Assembly (NCBI GenBank): GCA_947501105.1
Contig: CANMUP010000005.1
Location: 372,001 to 436,000, forward strand
Reading direction: 5' to 3'
Length of the DNA stretch: 64,000 nt
Origin: an uncultured Flaviramulus sp.
Lineage (GTDB): Bacteria; Bacteroidota; Bacteroidia; Flavobacteriales; Flavobacteriaceae
In this document: piece by piece, positions 18,843 to 28,856 of the stretch
Layout of the letters: each line of letters opens with the position of its first letter
How positions within the stretch are numbered: the first letter of the stretch is position 1
Notes under the pieces: generated by a model
Database searches by the model: none
Seen by the model: only the letters and a program-made list of their open reading frames with translations
Told to the model about the DNA's origin: nothing
Position numbers and translations under genes: made by a program

Positions 18843-18879
18843 TTGATATTAATAAGTATCAAATTTATAAATAACTTTG
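18843..18879 (+). promoter_or_regulatory. Candidate LysR operator and hutH -7 promoter element
   Basis: TTGATA at 18843-18848 and TATCAA at 18857-18862 form a perfect 6-base inverted repeat with 8 bases between, a spacing suited to a LysR dimer. TAACTTTG at 18872-18879 matches the Bacteroidota -7 consensus TAnnTTTG exactly and lies 26 bases before the hutH start. The regulator would sit immediately upstream of the promoter. Confidence 0.55.
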
Positions 18880-18905
18880 TAAAAACAATCATTACAAGCC
18901 AAAAT

Positions 18906-20396
18906 ATGTTTAAATACGGAATAGATAAACTCACAGTACATAAAGCTATTAACATTGCTCAAGGCAATTTAAAGGCTATTATTACTAAAGAAGCTACAGA
19001 AAAAATAAACAACTGCAGACAAAAAGTTGAAACTATAGCTAACTCAAATAAAGCCGTTTATGGTATTAACACTGGTTTTGGGCCTTTGTGTGATGTACAA
19101 ATAACTCCTGAAGAAACAAGCAAACTTCAAGAAAACCTTTTAATTACTCATGCTGTTGGTGTTGGCAATCCAATTGATAAAGAATTATCTAAAATCATGA
19201 TGATTTGCAAAGTTCATGCATTGTGTCAAGGATTTTCAGGAGTTCGTTTAACATTAATAGAGCGTATTTTATATTTTATTGAGAATGATTTATTACCAAT
19301 AGTTCCAGAACAAGGTTCAGTTGGTGCATCGGGAGATTTGGCTCCTCTTTCTCATTTATTTTTACCGCTATTAGGCGAAGGCGAATTTTGGGTTGATGAC
19401 TCTATTCTACCTGCAAAAAGTGTTTTAGACCAACACGGTTTAGCTCCTATGCAATTGGAAGCAAAAGAAGGTTTAGGACTTATAAATGGTACACAGTTTA
19501 TTTTAGCTCACACTATAGTTGGATTAAAGAAAATGGAATATTTACTTGATTTAGCTGACCTAGCTGGTGCCATGACACTTGAAGGTTTTCAAGGAAGTGC
19601 CTCTCCTTTTAAAGAAGCATTACACAGTATACGCCCTTTTAAAGGTAATTTAAAAGTTGCCGAACGTATTCGTATGTTATTGAAAGATTCTCAAAATGTT
19701 GAAAATCATTTTGAATGTGATCGTGTGCAAGACCCTTATTCTATTCGTTGTATGCCACAAGTACACGGCGCGTCAAGAAACACTTTTTATCATCTAAATG
19801 AATTAGCAGAAATAGAAATGAATTCTGTAACAGACAACCCCATAGTGCTAAGTGAAACCGAAGCCATTTCTGGTGGAAATTTCCATGGGCAACCACTTGC
19901 TATGGCATTAGATTATGCTTCGTTAGCAACTTCAGAATTAGGAAACATATCAGATAGACGCTGTTATTTAATTTTAGAAGGCAAATATGGTTTACCCCGT
20001 TTATTAACTGAAGCTGGCGGCTTAAATTCTGGTTTTATGATCCCACAGTACACTACAGCTGCTTTGGTAACCGAAAATAAATCGTTATGTTTTCCTGCTT
20101 CAGCAGATAGTATTCCAACCTCTTTGGGACAAGAAGACCACGTTTCAATGGGAAGTATCTCTGGACGTAAATTCAACCAAATATTAGGGAATATTGAAAA
20201 AATATTTGCTATTGAATTAATGTATGCAGCACAAGCTTTAGAGTTTAGAAGACCAAATACATTCTCAAAAATAATTGAGGAGAATTTTAAAATCATTAGA
20301 AAGAAAGTAGTAAAATTAGAAGAAGACCGCATATTAAAAGACGATATTAATACTTTAATTGAAATGGTTAAAAACCAAGTATTTATAGTAAATTAA
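18906..20396 (+). CDS. hutH: Histidine ammonia-lyase
   Basis: A 496-residue enzyme that deaminates histidine to urocanate, first step of histidine degradation. The prosthetic group forms from A141-S142-G143 in GSVGASGDLAPLSH; the catalytic tyrosine is in VYGINTGFGP near residue 52. The start at 18906 was preferred because the protein then begins as family members do; an upstream ATG at 18810 would overlap the promoter and the LysR start. It is the first gene of hutH-hutU-hutI. Confidence 0.96.
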   Translation: MFKYGIDKLTVHKAINIAQGNLKAIITKEATEKINNCRQKVETIANSNKAVYGINTGFGPLCDVQITPEETSKLQENLLITHAVGVGNPIDKELSKIMMICKVHALCQGFSGVRLTLIERILYFIENDLLPIVPEQGSVGASGDLAPLSHLFLPLLGEGEFWVDDSILPAKSVLDQHGLAPMQLEAKEGLGLINGTQFILAHTIVGLKKMEYLLDLADLAGAMTLEGFQGSASPFKEALHSIRPFKGNLKVAERIRMLLKDSQNVENHFECDRVQDPYSIRCMPQVHGASRNTFYHLNELAEIEMNSVTDNPIVLSETEAISGGNFHGQPLAMALDYASLATSELGNISDRRCYLILEGKYGLPRLLTEAGGLNSGFMIPQYTTAALVTENKSLCFPASADSIPTSLGQEDHVSMGSISGRKFNQILGNIEKIFAIELMYAAQALEFRRPNTFSKIIEENFKIIRKKVVKLEEDRILKDDINTLIEMVKNQVFIVN

Positions 20397-20407
20397 AAAT
20401 CTAAATC

Positions 20408-22405
20408 ATGACTTTTAAAGAACAAATATTACAGGGTATATCTGCTGAATTACCGGTAAAAAAAACATACCCTAAAGATGCAAATAGAGCACCTAAAAGA
20501 AAAGACATATTAAATAAAGAAGAAAAACAATTAGCTATACGTAACGCATTACGCTACTTCCCAAAAAAATGGCATCAAGAATTAGCTCTTGAATTTGCTG
20601 AAGAATTAAAAGAGTATGGTAGAATTTACATGTACAGATTCAAACCAGCTTATAAAATTTTCGCCAGACCTATTTCTGAATATCCAGCAAAATCATCACA
20701 GGCTGCAGCTATCATGCTGATGATTCAAAATAATCTAGATCCAAATGTAGCACAACATCCAGAAGAACTAATTACTTATGGTGGTAATGGTGCGGTTTTT
20801 CAAAATTGGGCACAATACTTATTGGTAATGCAATATTTAGCAACCATGACTGATGAGCAAACATTACATATGTATTCTGGTCATCCGATGGGGTTATTTC
20901 CTTCGTCAAAAAATGCCCCCAGAGTTGTGGTGACTAACGGTATGGTAATTCCTAACTATTCGCAACCAGACGATTGGGAAAAATTTAATGCTTTAGGCGT
21001 TTCTCAATATGGACAAATGACTGCAGGTTCTTTTATGTACATTGGCCCTCAAGGTATTGTTCATGGTACTACTATTACGGTTATGAACGCCTTTAGAAAT
21101 ATTTTACCAAAAAACGAAACGTCAGCTGGAAAAATATTTTTAACCGCTGGATTAGGCGGTATGAGTGGTGCTCAGCCAAAAGCAGGAAATATTGCAGGTT
21201 GCATCACTATTTGCGCAGAAGTAAATCCGAAAGCAGCTATTAAACGACATGAACAAGGTTGGGTAGATATTCTAATTGATAACATTAGTGATTTAGTAAC
21301 TAGGGTAAAACAAGCGCAAGCTAATAACGAAATTGTTTCTATTGCTTTTATCGGCAATATTGTTAACGTTTGGGAGCGTTTTGATGAAGAAAACATATTC
21401 ATTCATGTTGGATCTGATCAAACATCATTACATATTCCTTGGACAGGCGGTTATTACCCTGTTGATGTTTCATATGAAGAGGCAAATCGATTAATTCGTG
21501 AAGAACCAGTAAAGTTTAAAGAAAAAGTTCAAGAATCATTAAGAAGACATGCCGCGGCTATTAATAATCACGTAGCAAAAGGAACTTACTTTTTTGATTA
21601 TGGAAATGCTTTTTTATTAGAAGCTTCTCGAGCTGGAGCAGATGTAATGGCAGAAAATGGCATCGATTTTAAATACCCATCATATGTACAAGATATTTTA
21701 GGCCCCATGTGTTTTGATTATGGTTTTGGCCCATTTCGTTGGGTATGCACATCAGGAAAACCAGAAGATTTAGATACTACTGATGGTATAGCTGCTGAAG
21801 TATTACAGGAAATTATGAAAAATTCTCCTAAAGAAATTCAACAGCAAATGCAAGATAACATTACCTGGATAAAAGATGCTAAAAAGAATAAAATGGTAGT
21901 AGGTTCACAGGCTCGCATTTTATATGCTGACGCCGAAGGACGTGCAAAAATCGCAAAAGCCTTTAACGATGCCATTGCAACTGGTAAAATTGGACCAGTA
22001 GTTCTAGGTAGAGATCATCACGACGTAAGTGGTACTGATTCACCTTTTAGAGAAACCTCTAATATTTATGACGGCAGTAAATTTACAGCAGATATGGCTA
22101 TCCATAATGTTATTGGTGATAGCTTTAGAGGTGCCACTTGGGTATCAATACACAATGGTGGCGGTGTAGGCTGGGGAGAAGTAATAAATGGTGGTTTTGG
22201 TATGCTATTAGATGGTACTGATGAAGCCGAAGCACGTTTAAAAAGTATGTTGTTTTATGATGTAAATAACGGAATTGCTCGTAGAAGTTGGGCAAGGAAT
22301 GACGAAGCTTTATTTGCAATAAAACGAGAAATGGAAAGAACTCCAAATTTAAAAGTAACTTTACCAAATCTTGTTGAAGACGAATTGTTAAACAATTTAT
22401 TTTAA
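20408..22405 (+). CDS. hutU: Urocanate hydratase
   Basis: A 665-residue NAD-dependent enzyme converting urocanate to imidazolonepropionate. Clear family stretches include TYGGNGAVFQNWAQY, TAGLGGMSGAQPKAGNIAG (cofactor binding), FDYGNAFLLEASRAGA and GRDHHDVSGTDSPFRET. It belongs to the longer type of about 660 residues found in Bacteroidota rather than the 555-residue type. It starts 11 bases after hutH and overlaps hutI by one base. Confidence 0.96.
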   Translation: MTFKEQILQGISAELPVKKTYPKDANRAPKRKDILNKEEKQLAIRNALRYFPKKWHQELALEFAEELKEYGRIYMYRFKPAYKIFARPISEYPAKSSQAAAIMLMIQNNLDPNVAQHPEELITYGGNGAVFQNWAQYLLVMQYLATMTDEQTLHMYSGHPMGLFPSSKNAPRVVVTNGMVIPNYSQPDDWEKFNALGVSQYGQMTAGSFMYIGPQGIVHGTTITVMNAFRNILPKNETSAGKIFLTAGLGGMSGAQPKAGNIAGCITICAEVNPKAAIKRHEQGWVDILIDNISDLVTRVKQAQANNEIVSIAFIGNIVNVWERFDEENIFIHVGSDQTSLHIPWTGGYYPVDVSYEEANRLIREEPVKFKEKVQESLRRHAAAINNHVAKGTYFFDYGNAFLLEASRAGADVMAENGIDFKYPSYVQDILGPMCFDYGFGPFRWVCTSGKPEDLDTTDGIAAEVLQEIMKNSPKEIQQQMQDNITWIKDAKKNKMVVGSQARILYADAEGRAKIAKAFNDAIATGKIGPVVLGRDHHDVSGTDSPFRETSNIYDGSKFTADMAIHNVIGDSFRGATWVSIHNGGGVGWGEVINGGFGMLLDGTDEAEARLKSMLFYDVNNGIARRSWARNDEALFAIKREMERTPNLKVTLPNLVEDELLNNLF

Positions 22406-23652
22406 TGGCTACACTATTTAAAAATATTAAAGAATTAATTCAAGTTCGCACTGAACCCATTGCATTTGTTTCAGGTAAAGACATGTCTATATTACCAACC
22501 ATTAAAAATGCTTTTTTAGTAGTTGAAAATGGTTTAATAACCAATTTTGGAGACATGGCAGAATGCCCTAATAATGATTTTTCAGAAGTAATTGACGCTA
22601 CAGGAAAAATGATACTCCCTTCATGGTGCGATTCGCATACGCATATTGTATATGCAGGAAACAGAGAAAGTGAGTTTGTTGACAGAATAAATGGATTATC
22701 GTATGAAGAAATCGCTAATAATGGCGGTGGGATTTTAAATTCAGCAAAAAAATTACAAGAAACTTCAGAAGATGATTTATATGAACAAAGTAAACTTCGC
22801 TTAGAGGAAGTAATGCAACTTGGTACAGGTGCTGTTGAAATTAAATCTGGATATGGATTAACAGAAAAAGCAGAATTAAAAATGCTTCGTGTTATAAAAC
22901 GCCTCAAAGAAAACTATCCTATTGAGGTAAAAGCCACTTTTTTAGGCGCTCATGCCGTTCCTGCTAATTACAAAAACAATAAAACTGATTATTTACAAAT
23001 GCTTATTGATGATGTATTACCAAAAATCTCAGAAGAAAGATTAGCAGAATACATCGATATATTTTGTGAAACTGGATACTTTTCTGTTGAAGATACTAAG
23101 CTTATTTTAGAAGCAGGAAAAAAACATGGGCTTACTCCTAAAATACATGTCAATCAATTTACAGCCATTGGAGGTGTACAAGCAGGTATAAAATACGGTG
23201 CTTTATCTGTAGATCATTTAGAAGAGATGCGAGATGAAGATATCGCTGCGCTTCAAAATACTAATACTATGCCTGTGGCATTACCAAGCTGTTCGTATTT
23301 TTTGAGTATTCCATATACACCAGCTCGAAAAATGATAGATGCCGGGCTTCCTTTAGCCTTAGCAACCGATTATAATCCAGGTTCTACACCTTCAGGAAAT
23401 ATGAATTTTGTAATTTCAACAGCTTGTATCAAAATGAAAATGACACCTGAAGAAGCAATTAACGCAGCCACTATTAATGGCGCTTATGCCATGGGATTAG
23501 AAAAAGAAGTTGGTACAATATCTATTGGCAAACAAGCTAATTTAATAGTGACTAAGCCAATTAATTCTTATGGATTTATTCCTTACTCTTTTGGAAATCA
23601 TCAAATAGAATGCGTGTATTTAAAAGGTAAAAAGCTGATAAAGTTTGATTAA
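22405..23652 (+). CDS. hutI: Imidazolonepropionase
   Basis: A 415-residue amidohydrolase opening the imidazolone ring to give formiminoglutamate. Metal ligands lie in DSHTHIVYAG near residue 72 and further histidines in FLGAHAVP and IHVNQF; the active-site aspartate is in ALATDYNPGS. It closes the hut operon. The final step enzyme, hutG or an equivalent, is not present in this window. Confidence 0.95.
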   Translation: MATLFKNIKELIQVRTEPIAFVSGKDMSILPTIKNAFLVVENGLITNFGDMAECPNNDFSEVIDATGKMILPSWCDSHTHIVYAGNRESEFVDRINGLSYEEIANNGGGILNSAKKLQETSEDDLYEQSKLRLEEVMQLGTGAVEIKSGYGLTEKAELKMLRVIKRLKENYPIEVKATFLGAHAVPANYKNNKTDYLQMLIDDVLPKISEERLAEYIDIFCETGYFSVEDTKLILEAGKKHGLTPKIHVNQFTAIGGVQAGIKYGALSVDHLEEMRDEDIAALQNTNTMPVALPSCSYFLSIPYTPARKMIDAGLPLALATDYNPGSTPSGNMNFVISTACIKMKMTPEEAINAATINGAYAMGLEKEVGTISIGKQANLIVTKPINSYGFIPYSFGNHQIECVYLKGKKLIKFD

Positions 23653-23858
23653 ATAGACTTAGGTATGTTACTCATGAAATAAAGTAAGGAGCACATGCAT
23701 CTATATAGCGTATAATTATATAAAGTAATGTGGAGCAATACGGAATTCTTAACTGCTTTAATTTTCTAGTGATCAGTAATATTAAAATTGCTTGAGCACC
23801 GATTTACACATACTTGCTTGTGAAAATTTATATATAAAATTTTCTTAACTCGTTTTAC

Positions 23859-25442
23859 TCACCTAATCAAATCTCCACAAAGCTTAACTTTTAGTTTAAC
23901 TGCACCTGGAAGATATGCTAAAGGGATGGATTCCTTTGCTAACACATTAATACTGTTCTCAGAAGCACCATTTTTCAACAATTCATTTTTCACATTAGAT
24001 AGAAGTCTTTCTAACTCTTGCTTTTCATCATTTTGCATTGTATTAATTACCATTTCTTCTTCACAACTAATTTGAGCAATACAAGCTCCGAAAGCATTTG
24101 CTACTTCTAAGTGTTCTGGAAATAACACTTCTGAAGCTCCTTCAATTTGTTTGGGCAATAAAAATGCGCCGCCGCCACATGCAATTACTGGAATTTCCTT
24201 TGAATCAGTCTTTAACTTGTCTACTAACTTTTCAATGGATAATTGAATTTGCTCTTTTACTAATTCTAAGGCTTTATAAAAGCTTCTGTCAGAAATTTGC
24301 TCAATTCGTTTTTTAAATTCTGCTTTTTGCAAAGAGTCTTCAATTTCTAATTGATTATTAGCTATATAGAAATCAGAAAGTGTTAGTGTATCACCGCCAA
24401 ATGCAATTGCTTTTTCCTTCAACATATAACCAACTGAATCTGGACCTAATTGACATTTTTTATCTTCAAATCTAACGATAGTACCGCCTCCAATACCAAC
24501 TGCGACAACATCAGGCATTCTAAAATTTGTAAGTACACCGCCTATTTGAGCTGCTTGTGTACTTTCTCTTGGAAAAAAATTAACCAGTACTCCTCCATCT
24601 GAAGTAGTGCCTCCAACATCAATTACAATTCCATTTTTGACATTAGATAATGCTCCTGCTCCTCGAATACTATTTGTTGGTCCTGACGAAATTGTGAGCA
24701 CAGGAAAATCTTGTGCTTGTTCTAAAGACATGAGCGTTCCATCATTTTGACCTATAAATAATTGAGATGACAAGCCTAAACAGCTTACAGTTTCTTTAAA
24801 AGCCTTTACCATTTTTAAGGCTACACCTTGTAATGCTGCGTTAAGAATTGCTGCATTTTCGCGTTCCAATAACCCTAAACCTCCAATTTGATGTGAGCAA
24901 CTTATTCTTATATTTTCGCCTAATACTTCTTTAGCCCAAGTAGCTACCTGCAATTCTTGGTCTGGTAATGTTTTGGAAAAAATACCTGTAATTGCTAACG
25001 ACTCTATTTCACCTCTCATTTTATGAAGACATTTTTTAACTTCTTCTTCATTTAATGGACTAATTAACCTCCCATCAAACTCGTAACCTCCATGAACCAT
25101 ATACAAATGCCTTCCTAAAATTGTTTTTAAATCTTCAGGAAAATCAGTCATTGTGGGTATAGCACTACTTGCAGGTAAACCAATTCTAATAGCTCCTATT
25201 TTATTTAATTCTTTTCGCTCTACTAAGGCATTAGTACAATGTGTTGTCCCCAGCATAATATATTTTATTTCTTCTTTTGGAACCTTAGCTTCTAACATCA
25301 CTTGCTTAATAGCATTTTCTATTCCGCTACTAACATCTAAAGTCGTAGTTTGTTTAGTCTTTGCCAGTATATTATTATCATGAGAAACTAATACAGCATC
25401 AGTATTTGTACCTCCAACATCAACTCCTATTTTATAATACAT
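23859..25442 (-). CDS. Hydantoinase/oxoprolinase-family protein (short HyuA-like)
   Basis: A 527-residue actin-like ATPase-fold protein: phosphate-binding loops IGVDVGGTNTDAVLV at the N-terminus and IVIDVGGTTSDGGVLV near residue 250. It is shorter than the 687-residue HyuA encoded in the same cluster. Short forms like this usually sit beside a DUF917 gene, as here (1-base gap), and the two probably act together on a lactam- or hydantoin-like substrate. It is the last gene of the minus-strand cluster. Confidence 0.85.
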   Translation of the reverse strand: MYYKIGVDVGGTNTDAVLVSHDNNILAKTKQTTTLDVSSGIENAIKQVMLEAKVPKEEIKYIMLGTTHCTNALVERKELNKIGAIRIGLPASSAIPTMTDFPEDLKTILGRHLYMVHGGYEFDGRLISPLNEEEVKKCLHKMRGEIESLAITGIFSKTLPDQELQVATWAKEVLGENIRISCSHQIGGLGLLERENAAILNAALQGVALKMVKAFKETVSCLGLSSQLFIGQNDGTLMSLEQAQDFPVLTISSGPTNSIRGAGALSNVKNGIVIDVGGTTSDGGVLVNFFPRESTQAAQIGGVLTNFRMPDVVAVGIGGGTIVRFEDKKCQLGPDSVGYMLKEKAIAFGGDTLTLSDFYIANNQLEIEDSLQKAEFKKRIEQISDRSFYKALELVKEQIQLSIEKLVDKLKTDSKEIPVIACGGGAFLLPKQIEGASEVLFPEHLEVANAFGACIAQISCEEEMVINTMQNDEKQELERLLSNVKNELLKNGASENSINVLAKESIPLAYLPGAVKLKVKLCGDLIR

Positions 25443-25443
25443 C

Positions 25444-26529
25444 TTACTTTTTTTTATTTAATTCTTCAACAGGAACATATTCTTCTTTGTAGCCAAACTT
25501 TTTTGGGCCACCTAATTCAATACCTTTAACGGTTCTCCATTGCTTATCGGCTTTCATCCCTAAAACTACTACTCGAGTACCATATTGAATAGTTTCTGCG
25601 GTTATCGGCTGTGCATTTTCAGCATCTATAAGAACTATTAAATCTGGAGTAATTGCTACGGGGTCACCATCTTTTTTTGCCATTAAAAATTCATTTTGAA
25701 AATCTAATACCATAAGCGAATCTTGATTTTCATTTAAGCCAATAATTTCACAAACCCCTTTATTCCATCTACCTTCTGTTTTAATTGTGATATTACTAAT
25801 CTTACCAGTAAACAATTTGATTGCAGCTGCTCTTTCTATTAAAGAATTCATCGGGTTTAAATTTTGCTCTTTAGCATTCAAAATAGACTCACCAAGGGTT
25901 TGTGCATAAGAAACTATACCATGAACAGCAGCTTTTTTAACTTGTGAACCACTCATGGGGTAGCACCCTATAGCACAACTACCACCCATTTGAATGGCAG
26001 TAGCACCAACTAATGTTTCTCCCCATTCATTATTTATAGTATGATATACGTTTCTATTTCCTTTCTCATCTGCTTGTGTTATAGGAGAAACTGGAATACC
26101 GTGTAAAGTAAATGTTACCATTTCTAATCTCGGAAATGCTCTACCCATACCATCTGCATCAACCAATGGAATTTGTTTTTGAGCTGCAATTGAAAAAGGT
26201 ATAACGCCATTAAGACCCCCTGCTTCAGCTGGCATAACGGCATCAATTTTTCTTCCGAGATAGCTTTCCATCATTTCGAAGGCATTAATAAACTCATCTC
26301 CTGAAAATAGTTTTTCAACCAAAATCATTGGTGCGCCAAAAGCGGCAATCGGTACCACTAAAGCATCATCATTTAATTCTTCTGCTTTTATTAATGGTAC
26401 CTCTCCGTATTTCTCAATAGCTTCTTTGGCTAGTAATTTTCCTATGTATGGGTCACCACCTCCTCCTGTTCCTAAAACAGTTGAACCCATTGCGATGTAA
26501 TCAATATCCTTTTTGTTAATTTTTCGCAT
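25444..26529 (-). CDS. DUF917-family protein
   Basis: A 361-residue protein beginning with an IDYIAMGSTVLGTGGGGDPYIGK motif (in two blocks), containing AVMPAEAGGLNGV and ending near a GTRVVVLGMKADKQWRT stretch. These match DUF917, a family tied to hydantoinase/oxoprolinase genes. It sits between the permease (1 base) and the short HyuA-like gene (1 base). Its reaction is not known; a subunit role with its HyuA-like neighbour is the usual inference. Confidence 0.88.
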   Translation of the reverse strand: MRKINKKDIDYIAMGSTVLGTGGGGDPYIGKLLAKEAIEKYGEVPLIKAEELNDDALVVPIAAFGAPMILVEKLFSGDEFINAFEMMESYLGRKIDAVMPAEAGGLNGVIPFSIAAQKQIPLVDADGMGRAFPRLEMVTFTLHGIPVSPITQADEKGNRNVYHTINNEWGETLVGATAIQMGGSCAIGCYPMSGSQVKKAAVHGIVSYAQTLGESILNAKEQNLNPMNSLIERAAAIKLFTGKISNITIKTEGRWNKGVCEIIGLNENQDSLMVLDFQNEFLMAKKDGDPVAITPDLIVLIDAENAQPITAETIQYGTRVVVLGMKADKQWRTVKGIELGGPKKFGYKEEYVPVEELNKKK

Positions 26530-26530
26530 T

Positions 26531-27730
26531 TTATTTTATAAATTTTTGAAGTGCATAATAAACTATAGCTGCAGTTACAATTCCTAATATATTTTTAATT
26601 TGAGAAGTCATAACTAGCATAATAACAACCCCGCTTGCCCAAGAAAACATGCCTTTCCAATTGAATTTTCTTGGAGCATCTTGATAGCTTTTAGATAGAA
26701 AATAATCTGAAATCATTACACCGGCGATAGGCGTAATTGTTATGGTTAATATGGAAATAAAACTCATAAAATGAGACAAAACACCAATAGCAGCTAGCAA
26801 TATACCCACAAGTCCAACCGCCAAAGTTGTTTTAGATCGTGAAGCATCTCCTAAATTAAAAAGGTTATTAAATGCTAATCCAGAAGAATAGATATTCATC
26901 ACATTTGAAGTCCATGTTGCCAGAATAAGGATAGACATTGCAAAAAATGGAAATCCTAAAGTTGAAAATATTTCGACGATATCGTATGTGCCTTGGGTAA
27001 TGGCTAATATCGCTCCTATTGCCAAAAGACAAAGAGCTGAAGGTATGATACCGAAAATAGAACCTAATATAGCATCCTTTTTAGTTGCAGCAAAGCGATT
27101 GTAATCTGGTGATATGACACCTCCAACCGATATAAAACCAATAGTAAAGCCAATAGCTTGTAACAAAGGCATTCCCTCTTTAGGTGTAAAACTCAATACT
27201 TCCTGAAAACTATGTGTTTTAAATGTTATAAATAACCCATATATAAGAAGTAAAACAATAGCTGGTACTGCAATATAATTAAGCCATTTTAAATATTTAA
27301 ACCCAAAAACTGCCGTCAATACCATTATAATTCCCCAAAAAACAGAAGATAACCATACAGGGATTTCCGGTCCATTCATTTCAATTAAAATTCTTGAAAA
27401 AGAAGCACCTGCTATATTGCTTTGTATTCCAAACCAGCCTAAAGTGGATAAACCTATAACCAACCCTACTATTAATTTTGCACCAGTTTCTCCAAAACTG
27501 CTTGATGCTAATGAAACGGTGGCTTTTCTTTTTTCTACGGCAGCAATGCTCAACAAAGACATAAATATCACAACAAAACTAAACCCTATTAATCCTGCCA
27601 AAATTGAATAATTAAAGCTTAGAGAAGCTATTAAAGTGCTACCTACTAATAAGGCGGGAACGCTTACAATCCCACCAAACCATATTCCAGCTAGACTAAA
27701 CCATTTGGTTGTATTTTGATTATTTTCCAT
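26531..27730 (-). CDS. NCS1/cytosine-permease-type transporter
   Basis: A 399-residue integral membrane protein with about twelve hydrophobic helices. The N-terminal FSLAGIWFGGIVSVPALLVG and the GVISPDYNRFAATKKDA stretch near the middle match CodB-like members of the NCS1 family, which import nucleobases, allantoin or hydantoins with a cation. Placement among hydantoinase genes points to uptake of a hydantoin-like ring across the inner membrane, complementing the TonB receptor in the outer membrane. Confidence 0.88.
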   Translation of the reverse strand: MENNQNTTKWFSLAGIWFGGIVSVPALLVGSTLIASLSFNYSILAGLIGFSFVVIFMSLLSIAAVEKRKATVSLASSSFGETGAKLIVGLVIGLSTLGWFGIQSNIAGASFSRILIEMNGPEIPVWLSSVFWGIIMVLTAVFGFKYLKWLNYIAVPAIVLLLIYGLFITFKTHSFQEVLSFTPKEGMPLLQAIGFTIGFISVGGVISPDYNRFAATKKDAILGSIFGIIPSALCLLAIGAILAITQGTYDIVEIFSTLGFPFFAMSILILATWTSNVMNIYSSGLAFNNLFNLGDASRSKTTLAVGLVGILLAAIGVLSHFMSFISILTITITPIAGVMISDYFLSKSYQDAPRKFNWKGMFSWASGVVIMLVMTSQIKNILGIVTAAIVYYALQKFIK

Positions 27731-27737
27731 TTATCTA

Positions 27738-28058
27738 TTATTTTATTAACGTGTAAATAATACTCGTGTCCTCTAATATATTACCTGCTTGAGCTTCAAA
27801 AACTTCTATATATACCACATCACCTTCACATAAATACCCCTTTACAGAACCATCTCTATTGAGCATTTCTATTTTTCCTTTTTGAATAATTGAAATTTCA
27901 TGACTAGAATGCTTTGTAAATCCTTTTTCAGGAATTCGAGTTCCTTTTTTTAAAAACACTGTACCAAATTGAAAATCAACTTGTTCATTTTTCACATGAA
28001 ATAACAATTTATTATAATACTCATCAGGTAATGGATATACTATTTTCTTTACTTTCAT
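27738..28058 (-). CDS. Small cupin-like protein
   Basis: A 106-residue single-domain protein with a cupin pattern: FGTVFLKKGTRIPEKGFTKHSSHEISIIQKGKIEM holds the first motif with histidines and a glutamate, and CEGDVVYIEVFEAQAG the second. It may bind a metal and a small ligand. It is locked in the cluster, overlapping the racemase gene by one base and 7 bases from the permease gene. A precise function is not inferable. Confidence 0.7.
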   Translation of the reverse strand: MKVKKIVYPLPDEYYNKLLFHVKNEQVDFQFGTVFLKKGTRIPEKGFTKHSSHEISIIQKGKIEMLNRDGSVKGYLCEGDVVYIEVFEAQAGNILEDTSIIYTLIK

Positions 28059-28855
28059 TAGCTTACTATAATTCTATTTCCAAATTGATAATCTTCAGAA
28101 AATAAACCAAATTGCTTGATATCACCTTCAGAAGGAGGTTCGCAACTCCATTTCTTTGAAGGTTTCCAATTGTATTTGTTTTTCAGCATTGCTGCTTGTT
28201 CAGCTTGTTTAAGTGCAGCCAACGAAGGGTCTATTACTGGGATATTTAGCTTTTCTTGTATTTTCTGATAAAAGCCAAATTCTAATGTGCATCCTAAAAT
28301 AATAGATTCAGCAAAGTCCTCATTCATTGCTCTTTGTGAAGCTTCAAATAGTTTTTCTTCAGTAAGTTTATGGTCCTTTTGAAACTCTGAAACCGACATG
28401 GAAACATCTCTAAAAGACACCAAATGTTCTCCATAACCATATTCTTTTATAGTAGTATGCATTTCATGTTCCCATTTTTTTTGACCAATAATTACTGAAA
28501 ACTTATTTGATAATTTCAATGCAATTTCAATGGAAGATTGACAAGGGCCGACTACAACCATACTTCCTGAAACTTCTCGCGCATCTAATAAAAATGGATC
28601 ATAAAAACAACCTATAATCAAAGCATCAAAACCTTCTTTTGATGCCTGTCTTGTTGCTTTAATCAAATCAGAAGCAATTAATGTATTATAAGTTCTGTAT
28701 TCTAGATTATCCATTTGACCAACCGATGAGCTCAATGATGTTACATGCACTTCAGTATTAGGGAATTTATTTTCTTTTATCATATCTGCGAAAAAAGAAT
28801 CGTAAACATTAAAACCTACTGGGTTTAGATACATTATTTTTAACATGTCCTTCAT
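28058..28855 (-). CDS. Asp/Glu/hydantoin racemase family protein
   Basis: A 265-residue protein of the two-cysteine racemase family: one catalytic cysteine in LIIGCFYDPF (near residue 82) and the second in SIILGCTLEFGF (near residue 190). Within this cluster a hydantoin racemase role, interconverting 5-substituted hydantoin enantiomers before ring opening, is the best inference. It overlaps the cupin gene by one base and is 1 base from hyuB. Confidence 0.85.
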   Translation of the reverse strand: MKDMLKIMYLNPVGFNVYDSFFADMIKENKFPNTEVHVTSLSSSVGQMDNLEYRTYNTLIASDLIKATRQASKEGFDALIIGCFYDPFLLDAREVSGSMVVVGPCQSSIEIALKLSNKFSVIIGQKKWEHEMHTTIKEYGYGEHLVSFRDVSMSVSEFQKDHKLTEEKLFEASQRAMNEDFAESIILGCTLEFGFYQKIQEKLNIPVIDPSLAALKQAEQAAMLKNKYNWKPSKKWSCEPPSEGDIKQFGLFSEDYQFGNRIIVS

Positions 28856-28856
28856 T

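Noticed and set aside
18810-18905. Longer hutH start at 18810
   Set aside because: It would overlap the LysR start and include the operator and promoter; family members start at MFKYG-like sequence near 18906.
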